Below are positions 57,453-64,000 of a DNA stretch of 64,000 nucleotides, in pieces. The position numbers and the translations under genes are program-made. The notes below the pieces were generated by a model, which was given only the letters and a program-made list of their open reading frames with translations, did not search any database and was not told where the DNA came from. Position 1 is the stretch's first letter; the number at the start of each line of letters is the position of its first letter. Origin of the DNA: an uncultured Armatimonadota bacterium (GTDB lineage: Bacteria > Armatimonadota > Fimbriimonadia > Fimbriimonadales > Fimbriimonadaceae); the NCBI GenBank assembly GCA_903927345.1, contig CAIYMO010000042.1, forward strand, positions 1-64,000, written 5' to 3'.

Positions 57453-57995
57453 TTACTTCTTTGTTCCCTCGGTAACCTTTTTTAGCCGATCTGTAGCGTC
57501 GTTAAGCCCAGAATCTGACATTTCCATCAGTTCGTTCGACTTCAGCGCGATTGAGAAGATCTTCGGTTTGGGTCCGTCGTTTCGGACGGTTACTTCAAAC
57601 TTGCCTTTGCCTTTCTCGAACTCAGCGTCGACGGTGAACGAGAGGTAGAAACCTCGGTCCTTTTCGCCGCTCTTGGTCACGATGCTCTGGGGGACGTCGG
57701 TGACCTTGCCCAGGCTCTTGAGGGTGCCCAGCTTTTGCTTAAAGATTGCAAATCGCTTCTTGGTGCCGTCTCGGCCCTCGGGAGTAAGGAACGCAACGTC
57801 GGCGAACTCGGCGAATACCGCCTCGTCCCAGGTCTTGCCCGTCTTCTCCAGGGAGGTTGCGACGAAGTCGCGGTTCATTTGGAAGGTTTCTTTGACTCGC
57901 TCAATGGTTGAGCGAGTCATAAAGAACACACCACCGCAGCACAACAACAAGACGCTGATTACGACCGCAAAGATGATGCCTGTCTTCTTGCTCAT
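57453..57995 (-). CDS. Membrane-anchored protein
   Basis: 180 residues. One TM helix (6-27, Cys-rich) and an exposed part with a helix (KRFAIFKQKLGTLKSLGKVTDV) and strands ending FSIALKSNELMEM. It is a distant paralogue of the 56975-57430 product. It ends 22 bases from that gene and starts 24 bases from the histidine kinase, in the same direction, so the three could be one transcript; a signalling-membrane role is possible but not shown. Confidence 0.58.
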   Translation of the reverse strand: MSKKTGIIFAVVISVLLLCCGGVFFMTRSTIERVKETFQMNRDFVATSLEKTGKTWDEAVFAEFADVAFLTPEGRDGTKKRFAIFKQKLGTLKSLGKVTDVPQSIVTKSGEKDRGFYLSFTVDAEFEKGKGKFEVTVRNDGPKPKIFSIALKSNELMEMSDSGLNDATDRLKKVTEGTKK

Positions 57996-58019
57996 GTTGT
58001 TGCTCTGTTTTTCGAAGCC

Positions 58020-59726
58020 TTATTGGTTGGCTTGCTTTGCTGCTTCAATGTCGATGTCGGTTGGGATTCGGAACATGAAGTCCGATCCAACGCCTACTTC
58101 TGACTCGCACCAGATCTTGCCCATGTGAACTTGCTCGACAAGGTGCTTGACCAAGAAGAGTCCAAGTCCGGTTCCGTAGATCTTTCGGTTGTCTTCGTTG
58201 TTGACGCGGTGGAACTTCTCGAAGACCTTTCCAAGGTGATCCTTTGGAATTCCGAGGCCCTGGTCCTTGACACCGAGCAGAAGGGTTTTGCCTTCGTTTC
58301 GAGCGTGGATGATGACATCTCCGCCGTTTGGTGCGTACTTGATCGCGTTGTTCATCAAGTTGGTCAGAATCTGATCCAGCTTGTCTTGGTCGCCAACGAT
58401 GAGCTTTGGAAGCTCGTTTTCGATTTCGACCTTGATGGTGTGCTTGGTCGTCGCTTGCTTCTGGACCATTGCAACCTTGTGAATGAGGTCGGTGACATCG
58501 ACTTGGCCGTAGTTCGGGCTGAGCGATTCTCCAGCCTCGATTCGGCTGGTGTTCAAGAGGTCGTCGATCAACCGGCGAAGTCGGTCGCACTCGCCAACAA
58601 CAATGCCAAGGAATTCCTTTTGGTCGTCCTTGCCATAGATGTCGTCGTCGAGACCCTCAAGCAGGGTGGACGAGAAGCCTTTGATCGCGGTGAGCGGGGT
58701 TCGAAGCTCGTGCGATGCCATTGCAACGAACGATGACTTCATTCGGTCAATGCTTCGGATTTCGGTGACGTCAGCGAGGATAGCAACGACGCCGATGCTC
58801 TTACCGTCTTGCCCGGTTACGCTTGCGAATTGCGATTCGTAAATGCGCTCGCTGTTACCCAGGACGACGTAGGTTTCAACCTTACCAGGGTCGTTACCAT
58901 CGATCAGCTTCTGGATTGCATCAACGACGGCGGCGTCCTTGATGACATCATGCATGTGCTTGCCAAGTGCATCCTGAGGAGCTTGGAAGACGGCGCGCGC
59001 CGTGGCGTTGATCTGGCTGAGTCGGCCTTCGGTAGAAACAAGGACAAGACCTGAGGTGAGCGATTCGAAGGTTTGAGCGAGTTCTTCTTTCTCTTCGACG
59101 ACCTCTCGGTACATCTGGAGGTTTGCGATGATGGAGCCGACGTTGCGGGCCATTCGCTCAAGGAGTCGGACGTCTTCTTCGTTAAAGTCTTCGCCATGTC
59201 GCTTGTTGAAGGCGTGAAGAACACCGATGGTCGACTTCTCGACAACTCGGTTCTCTTCGTCACGCTTCTCGATGACGAGTGGGACGCAGACGCCGTTGGT
59301 GACGTGGAGGAGGCCGAAGGATTCTTCTCGAGCTTCTGGGCGAGCTTCGATGTCGTGATAGATGAGTGCTTCACCCTCACGGTAGACCTTTCCGGAAATT
59401 CCGTGGGTTGCTCGAACGCGGAAGGTGCTGAGGTGCACTTCGTCGAGACCGAATGCGGGAGGAATTCCCTTCAGTTCGCCGATTTCGCGATCATGGAACA
59501 TGATGACGATCTTTTCGGCTTGCAGGATCATTGCGATGCGCTGAACCAATCGGCGCAGGGTGATGTCCGCCTGATCGATTGGCGTGACTTCGACCGTCTG
59601 ATCCGACCGCTGAGCAGCAGGGAGATTCTTGTCTGTCTCGAGCTCGCTAATGCGGCGATTGAGACGATCAACTTCCGCTTGGAGCTCGTTGATTCGCAGC
59701 TGACCGTTTGACAGTTCTTCAGGCAT
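58020..59726 (-). CDS. Soluble GAF-PAS sensor histidine kinase
   Basis: 568 residues and no TM segment. Order: coiled coil (1-35), GAF domain (about 60-205), PAS (about 225-325), HisKA with SHELRTPLTAIKGF (phospho-accepting His), and HATPase_c with N (NNAIKY), G1 (DQGLGIP) and G2 (GTGLGLF) boxes. It autophosphorylates on His and signals a response regulator, which is not adjacent. GAF/PAS suggest a cytosolic small-molecule or redox signal. A GATATT hexamer lies 7 bases before the ATG. The gene is divergent from the LON gene. Confidence 0.93.
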   Translation of the reverse strand: MPEELSNGQLRINELQAEVDRLNRRISELETDKNLPAAQRSDQTVEVTPIDQADITLRRLVQRIAMILQAEKIVIMFHDREIGELKGIPPAFGLDEVHLSTFRVRATHGISGKVYREGEALIYHDIEARPEAREESFGLLHVTNGVCVPLVIEKRDEENRVVEKSTIGVLHAFNKRHGEDFNEEDVRLLERMARNVGSIIANLQMYREVVEEKEELAQTFESLTSGLVLVSTEGRLSQINATARAVFQAPQDALGKHMHDVIKDAAVVDAIQKLIDGNDPGKVETYVVLGNSERIYESQFASVTGQDGKSIGVVAILADVTEIRSIDRMKSSFVAMASHELRTPLTAIKGFSSTLLEGLDDDIYGKDDQKEFLGIVVGECDRLRRLIDDLLNTSRIEAGESLSPNYGQVDVTDLIHKVAMVQKQATTKHTIKVEIENELPKLIVGDQDKLDQILTNLMNNAIKYAPNGGDVIIHARNEGKTLLLGVKDQGLGIPKDHLGKVFEKFHRVNNEDNRKIYGTGLGLFLVKHLVEQVHMGKIWCESEVGVGSDFMFRIPTDIDIEAAKQANQ

Positions 59727-59822
59727 CTTGCAAAATATCCTTTGTGGGGCGACCGAAAACCGCCGCCACCTAAAATGACACGTCTAGTATGACCGTTTGT
59801 AGCGTATAAAAGGTAGAGAGAA

Positions 59823-60488
59823 ATGAGCGAAGATCATGCGGAAATTCCGATCTTTCCTTTGCACGCGGTGCTCTTCCCTCATTCACGCCTGCAACTTCAC
59901 ATTTTTGAACCCAGATACCGACAAATGGTGTCGAACTGCATCGCTAACGGTGGGTATTTCGGCGTTGCGCTGATCCGGTTTGGTGAGGAGAGCGGAGAGC
60001 CGGCGGAGCCGTATTTGGTCGGAACAATGGTCCGCATCGTTGATGTGCACTCTTACACCGATGGGCGATTCGATATCAACGTGCTGGGAGTCAGTCGTTT
60101 TCGCATCCGTCAGCTGGATGAATCGATGCCATATCTCATGGCCCGAGTCGAGCCGATTGAGGAAATCACGGTGGACAACACCGATGAGGTGGAGTTGCTC
60201 GCAAAGCAGTGCCGCCACCTTTGCGAGGACCTGATTCGACACCAACTTCGCGTTGCCGAGCTGGATGTGGATGTTCGCTTCCCCGATGGTCCTGAAGGGC
60301 TGTCGTATTCGATTGCGAACTTGCTCGATTTCACATTGATCCAGAAGCAGGCGTTTTTGGAGATGACCGATACCAAGGCGCGGCTTGAGGCGATGTATGA
60401 CCACTTGGCCGAGATGGATATTCCTCGAGAGAATGAGCCGAAGCGATTGCGGGCGATCGACCTTCGCGATTGGGTCTCTGTAAACTGA
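59823..60488 (+). CDS. LON N-terminal-domain protein
   Basis: 221 residues with the LON substrate-binding domain only (IPIFPLHAVLFPHSRLQLHIFEPRYRQM; LVGTMVRIVDV; GRFDINVLGVSRFRI), with no ATPase or protease part. Such proteins are found widely, e.g. as a peptidase adaptor; activity unknown. A TATAAA hexamer 12 bases upstream and a GGTAGAGAG purine run before ATG 59823. Its stop overlaps the TAAACT promoter hexamer of the next gene, so the two are separate transcripts. Confidence 0.88.
   Translation: MSEDHAEIPIFPLHAVLFPHSRLQLHIFEPRYRQMVSNCIANGGYFGVALIRFGEESGEPAEPYLVGTMVRIVDVHSYTDGRFDINVLGVSRFRIRQLDESMPYLMARVEPIEEITVDNTDEVELLAKQCRHLCEDLIRHQLRVAELDVDVRFPDGPEGLSYSIANLLDFTLIQKQAFLEMTDTKARLEAMYDHLAEMDIPRENEPKRLRAIDLRDWVSVN
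60481..60486 (+). promoter_or_regulatory. TAAACT -10 hexamer, GH53 gene
   Basis: TAAACT overlaps the end of the LON gene and its stop codon and ends 6 bases before ATG 60493. A promoter nested in coding sequence. Confidence 0.5.
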
Positions 60489-60492
60489 TCCT

Positions 60493-61542
60493 ATGATTTC
60501 AAGTTTTGCGTTTTTGGCGACAGTGGTCACGCCCTACTACCGAGGGGTTGATGCCTCGTTTATTCCGGAGTATCGCGACTTGAAAACGGCGTTTTACGTT
60601 CAGGATAAGCGCACCGAACCACTGGAGGCGTTTGCCAAGTCGGGGGTCAATCTGCTGAGGCTGCGCGTTTGGGTGAACCCGCCGAAGGGTTATTGCGACA
60701 CTGCGCACACGTTGCAGATGGCGAAGGAAGCGAAGGCGGTCGGTATGGACACGCTGATCGACTTCCATTACTCGGATGACTGGGCGGATCCACAGCATCA
60801 AATCACTCCGCTTGCGTGGCAGAAGATGAGCTTGAAGGAGCTGTGTGAGGCGACCCGGAGTCACACGAAACAGGTCTTGGATGCGCTGATCAAACAGGGA
60901 ACGCCGCCGAAGTTGGTCGCGATTGGGAACGAGATTCGCAACGGAATGATGTGGCCGCTCGGGAAGTTGCCTGAAGGCGGATATGACAATCTGGCGTCAC
61001 TGCTCAAGGCTGGACTGCAAGGCGCGGCTCAGGCGGAGGGAAAGAAGAACCTATGGCAGACTCAGATTCACCATGATTCGGGCGGCGACGCCAAGACATG
61101 CAAGGGGTTTTTCGACAATCTTAGAGAGCGTGGTGTTCAGTACGACACGATCGGGCTGAGCTATTACCCTTGGTGGCACGGGACGTTTGATGACCTTCGG
61201 GAAAACCTCGCGATGCTCGCCGAACGGTATCGGAAGCCAGTTTTTGTGGCGGAGACGGCTTATCCGTTTAGCTTCAAATGGGCAGATACGACCGGCAACT
61301 TCGTCTGGGAGAAGACGGATTTGAAGTGTGCGATTCCGGCGACCCCAGAGGGGCAGGCTCAGTTCTTGCGAGAGCTTCACAAGATCGTTCGGGCGACTCC
61401 GCGGGGCCTCGGAGCGGGTGTGATCTACTGGGCGCCCGAGTACGTTGCTCAGCCGGGAATGCAGACTCCTTATGAGAATCTGGCGCTCTTTGACTTTGAG
61501 CACCGACTGCTTCCTGGTGCAGCAGCTCTCGGTGGCAACTAG
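60493..61542 (+). CDS. GH53 endo-beta-1,4-galactanase
   Basis: 349 residues of the GH53 family. The typical sequence DFHYSDDWADPQHQ follows the LLRLRVWVNPP strand; the acid/base Glu147 is in AIGNEIRNGMMWP and the nucleophile Glu254 in VAETAYP. It hydrolyses beta-1,4-galactans such as pectic side chains. Only a short hydrophobic segment begins the protein, so export is possible but a signal peptide is not clear. Convergent on the DUF1003 gene with a 4-base CTAG shared stop. Confidence 0.92.
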   Translation: MISSFAFLATVVTPYYRGVDASFIPEYRDLKTAFYVQDKRTEPLEAFAKSGVNLLRLRVWVNPPKGYCDTAHTLQMAKEAKAVGMDTLIDFHYSDDWADPQHQITPLAWQKMSLKELCEATRSHTKQVLDALIKQGTPPKLVAIGNEIRNGMMWPLGKLPEGGYDNLASLLKAGLQGAAQAEGKKNLWQTQIHHDSGGDAKTCKGFFDNLRERGVQYDTIGLSYYPWWHGTFDDLRENLAMLAERYRKPVFVAETAYPFSFKWADTTGNFVWEKTDLKCAIPATPEGQAQFLRELHKIVRATPRGLGAGVIYWAPEYVAQPGMQTPYENLALFDFEHRLLPGAAALGGN

Positions 61543-62012
61543 CTCTTCGCGTCGAGTCGTTTGAGGATCTGCTCCATCATTTCTTGGTGCCTTTCGAGCC
61601 GGAGGAGGATTTCGGTGATCTCCTTCTCGGCGCGGACGTTGACCTCGAAATCGCTTTCGGCGCGGAGTTCGCTGTGTCGAGACTGCAGGTTCTGGCCGAC
61701 CATGATGAGGGGCATCAGCAGGATCTGGATGACGTTTGAGATCAGAAGATAGGCGACAAAGGCGGGGAACGGATCAAACGCCTTGAGCCCAACGTGAGGA
61801 GCGAGGGCGTTGTAGCCGATCCAGCCGACCGTCCAAGTGAAGATCAGCAGGAAGAAGGCGGGGGAGCCGACTTTGTCGGTGATCTTCAGCGCGAAGATTT
61901 CAAGCGGGCTGAGCTTATCGCAGTGTTCACGGTTTGGGTTTGCCACCGGCTTCGGTGCGGCCAAGACTTGGTCTTTAGTGCGATGCTGCTCTCGGCGTTT
62001 GTAGATGCCCAC
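61539..62012 (-). CDS. DUF1003-family membrane protein
   Basis: 157 residues with two TM helices (about 50-69 and 80-108). The sequence ALKITDKVGSPAFFLL, then PFPAFVAYLLISNVIQ and the following NLQSRHSELRAESDFEVNVRAEKEI is the DUF1003 pattern, of unknown function. The C-terminal third is a coiled coil. Its stop shares bases with the convergent GH53 stop. Confidence 0.85.
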   Translation of the reverse strand: MGIYKRREQHRTKDQVLAAPKPVANPNREHCDKLSPLEIFALKITDKVGSPAFFLLIFTWTVGWIGYNALAPHVGLKAFDPFPAFVAYLLISNVIQILLMPLIMVGQNLQSRHSELRAESDFEVNVRAEKEITEILLRLERHQEMMEQILKRLDAKS

Positions 62013-62122
62013 AAACTTAGCTTAACACTTCACTTGGTCGTACCAGTTCCTTCTGGAATCACCGCGTAGGCCGCTGGCAAAGTCAATTGCATTGAGTCCC
62101 TGCCGGAAAGAAGTTAACCGGT

Positions 62123-62947
62123 TCAGGAAGCAAGTCCTTCTGCACGCGCCTTGATTCTCCGAATTCGTTCACTTGATAGTGACTGAGTAACTCTCTCTGC
62201 GTTTGGAATCGATTTCTCGATGGCGCTGATCAGCAGCTCAGCATCTTCCTTGGTCTCAACAAACTGGGCATCGCGTTGAAAGCTCTGATTACACACGAAA
62301 ACATCGGCACAAAACCGGATCAGCATCCAGCTAGCAACACCAGAGACCATAGCGACGATCTTTGCTAGACTAGTTTCCATTCCGAGTCGAAGAAGCAAGT
62401 CGCTTCCGCAACTCCACGTGCCGGCCGCAAATCCCAATCCGATGAGCGAGGCAATCGCCACTCGCCGCAGTCGCAATTCATAGATCGGGTCCGAAAGCAT
62501 TTTCGTCACCAACTCTAGCTCTTCAAAACTCAACGTCTCGATCAAACCTTGGTAAAGATAGATCCGATGACGCAGGGTTGTCGCATTTCGGCCAGGCTGG
62601 GCCGATACCCAAAATTCATTTTGGGGAAACTCCTTTCGGAGCACAGATAGTTGTTCCGATGGCAATACGTCGGATTGGTTCGCTACCACCGAGTTTGCCG
62701 GCGGCTCTTCGCATATCTGGAGAATACGAATAAAGCCTGCGACTGCTCCCCAGAGGAATGCCAGTCCAGGGAGAAACATTAAGGAACTTTTGGGAGGAAC
62801 CAAGCTGATTGCTATGAAGAAGTAGGCTATCGGTCCGATCCAGAGCCATAGCGCGACTCGCCACTGAAACTTCCGAAGGAGGAGACTCGGCTCATCGGTT
62901 GCTCCTCCCGTCGAATATCGCATGCGTGACTCTAGGATAAAGTTCAT
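62123..62947 (-). CDS. Degenerate M48-like membrane protein
   Basis: 274 residues. Two N-terminal TM helices (about 31-48 and 52-70); then a stretch LRHRIYLYQGLIETLSFEELELV that aligns with the strand-helix before the HExxH motif of M48 peptidases, but the following positions read TKMLSDPIYELRL with no HExxH. A second pair of TM helices and a RDAQFVETKEDAELL helix resemble the M48 tail. It is probably an inactive relative. ATG 62947 is chosen; TACAAT lies 9 bases upstream. The 62986 extension is weak. Confidence 0.42.
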   Translation of the reverse strand: MNFILESRMRYSTGGATDEPSLLLRKFQWRVALWLWIGPIAYFFIAISLVPPKSSLMFLPGLAFLWGAVAGFIRILQICEEPPANSVVANQSDVLPSEQLSVLRKEFPQNEFWVSAQPGRNATTLRHRIYLYQGLIETLSFEELELVTKMLSDPIYELRLRRVAIASLIGLGFAAGTWSCGSDLLLRLGMETSLAKIVAMVSGVASWMLIRFCADVFVCNQSFQRDAQFVETKEDAELLISAIEKSIPNAERVTQSLSSERIRRIKARAEGLAS

Positions 62948-62994
62948 GCGACTACTATTGTAACCCCGCCTTCCCTCACCCAGCAATAACCCGC

Positions 62995-63000
62995 TATAAT
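62995..63000 (+). promoter_or_regulatory. TATAAT -10 of DUF485/symporter pair
   Basis: TATAAT lies 10 bases before ATG 63011 and gives a 3-base leader; no good -35. Confidence 0.5.
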
Positions 63001-63010
63001 CCCCTCACCC

Positions 63011-63289
63011 ATGGACGACGCACAGAAGCGTGAACTGACCAACCGGCTGATTAAGCGGCAGCTGAATCTAAGCCTTCGCATTGCTGCAATCTTCGTTGTG
63101 ATTCTTGTTGGGCTTCCCCTGCTGAACTTGTTCTTGCCGGACCTTGCGGCGACCAACATCGGCGGATTTAGTGCGACTTGGCTGGTTCTGGGCGTTTTGT
63201 TCTATCCGCTGACTTGGGTTCTCAGTAGCTGGTTTGTGAAGGGCTCCGAAAAGCTGGAAGCCGACATCGTTGCGGAGGAGTCAAAGTGA
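63011..63289 (+). CDS. DUF485-like small membrane protein
   Basis: 92 residues with two TM helices (about 22-40 and 52-72). It resembles YjcH/DUF485 proteins, which sit next to ActP-type solute:sodium symporters in operons and may act as the small subunit. Here the symporter gene overlaps its stop by 4 bases (GTGA), which supports the assignment. The sequence is short, so the family call is by context and general pattern. Confidence 0.65.
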   Translation: MDDAQKRELTNRLIKRQLNLSLRIAAIFVVILVGLPLLNLFLPDLAATNIGGFSATWLVLGVLFYPLTWVLSSWFVKGSEKLEADIVAEESK

Positions 63290-64000
63290 AGACCACCGAA
63301 CTGATCCCGCTGCTTTGGGTGGTTTTGGTGACCGTGGCGACGATCATGCTTGGCGTGTGGGCGACGAAGAAGTCGTCATCCGCCAGTGACTTCTTTGTGG
63401 CTGGCCGAAGCGTCAGCGTCTTCTGGAACGCGTCTGCGATTTCGGGCGAGTACCTCAGCGCGGCGAGCTTCATGGGCATCGCCGGGCTCGTGATGAAGAA
63501 CGGGTACGACGCTCTTTGGTATCCCGTTGGTTACGCCGCTGGATATCTGTTCCTGCTTCTGTTTATCGCCGGTCCGCTGAGGCGTTTTGGTGCGTACACC
63601 ATTCCCGATTTTGCCGAGGGACGGTTCCACTCGCCCGCCTTCCGTAAGGTCGCGGTTTCGTTCGTTCTGTTTATCGGCTTCTTCTACACCCTTCCGCAAA
63701 TGAAGGGCGCAGGCGTCACGATGGCAGGAATCATGGGCTGGCCGTACTGGGTCGGAATTCTGGTCGTCGGCACGGTTATCACGTTTAACGTTGCCATCGG
63801 CGGAATGAAGGGAATCACGCTCGTTCAGGCCGCGCAGTATTGGATCAAGGTCTTCGCGATTTCGATTCCGCTATTTGTTGTCATGTCGGTTGTTGGCTTC
63901 TACAACAAGCCGCTCGAAACAGCGCGCGCCGATGCAAAAGGGATCCCTTCGATTCCGGGCGATGTCATCAAGATGAAGGGTCAGGCGGCGGCTCCGAACA
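63286..64000 (+). CDS. Sodium:solute symporter (ActP/SSS-type), N-terminal part
   Basis: Starts at GTG 63286 and is open to the window end (238 codons). N-terminal sequence SASDFFVAGRSVSVFWNASAISGEYLSAAS and the IAGLVMKNGYDALWYPVGYAAGY segment are typical of the solute:sodium symporter family, closest in pattern to acetate permease ActP. It imports carboxylates with Na+. The partner DUF485 gene precedes it. The C-terminus is outside the window. Confidence 0.9.
   Translation, partial: MKTTELIPLLWVVLVTVATIMLGVWATKKSSSASDFFVAGRSVSVFWNASAISGEYLSAASFMGIAGLVMKNGYDALWYPVGYAAGYLFLLLFIAGPLRRFGAYTIPDFAEGRFHSPAFRKVAVSFVLFIGFFYTLPQMKGAGVTMAGIMGWPYWVGILVVGTVITFNVAIGGMKGITLVQAAQYWIKVFAISIPLFVVMSVVGFYNKPLETARADAKGIPSIPGDVIKMKGQAAAPN

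Overview
This 64 kb window comes from a diderm (Gram-negative-type) bacterial chromosome of moderate-to-high GC. I infer a member of the Armatimonadota, probably Fimbriimonadia-like. The reasons are indirect: densely packed, weakly operonic genes; many secreted glycoside hydrolases and esterases; ECF sigma/anti-sigma pairs; lipoproteins and a beta-barrel-like protein; and many genes that seem to lack a 5' leader. No rRNA or other decisive marker is present, so the phylum call is an inference.

Layout. 1-8.5 kb: carbohydrate and alcohol metabolism (end of a GH43 gene, secreted esterase, zinc alcohol dehydrogenase, N-formylglutamate amidohydrolase-like protein, GH38 alpha-mannosidase), a divergent DprA-like protein and threonine dehydrogenase. 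8.5-13.9 kb: a TPR protein, then a coupled run of a one-TM protein, an HTTM membrane protein, recN and a small L7/L12-CTD-like protein. 13.9-21 kb: OsmC protein, Gfo/Idh oxidoreductase, fused E1 alpha/beta dehydrogenase, one-domain asparaginase, GYF/TM2 protein, cyclophilin and two peptide-type ABC permeases. 21-29.5 kb: a minus-strand block with a tandem S41 pair (one predicted inactive), rpiB, a HEAT protein, mtnP, a BtuF-like lipoprotein and two envelope proteins. 29.6-34.7 kb: tRNA-Trp, a large secreted GH13 amylase with an operator-like palindrome, and an ECF sigma/anti-sigma pair.

34.7-40.6 kb is the accessory part: a REP-associated tyrosine transposase bracketed by inverted REP palindromes, two hypotheticals (one DUF4272-like), a PD-(D/E)XK protein, a beta-propeller lipoprotein, and a second inverted REP pair next to a truncated copy of the neighbouring epimerase gene. 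40.6-48 kb: small secreted proteins, cyanophycinase-like peptidase, accB, thioesterase, a second ECF sigma/ZAS anti-sigma pair, a beta-barrel protein coupled to a 44-residue lipoprotein, a peptidoglycan amidase and an acyltransferase-like protein. 48-64 kb: tRNA-Ile, GH109-like protein, two paralogous small secreted proteins, a family-5 solute-binding lipoprotein, coaD, M16 peptidase, trpG/pabA, a GAF-PAS histidine kinase, a LON-domain protein, GH53 galactanase, a degenerate M48-like protein, and a DUF485/solute:sodium symporter pair running off the right edge.

Two themes recur. First, most genes that begin a transcription unit have a TANNNT hexamer 6-8 bases before the start codon and no Shine-Dalgarno sequence, whereas genes inside operons use ATGA/GTGA overlaps; this suggests widespread leaderless transcription. 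Second, convergent genes often share overlapping stop codons, leaving no room for terminators between them. Functionally the window suits a polysaccharide-degrading aerobic heterotroph.
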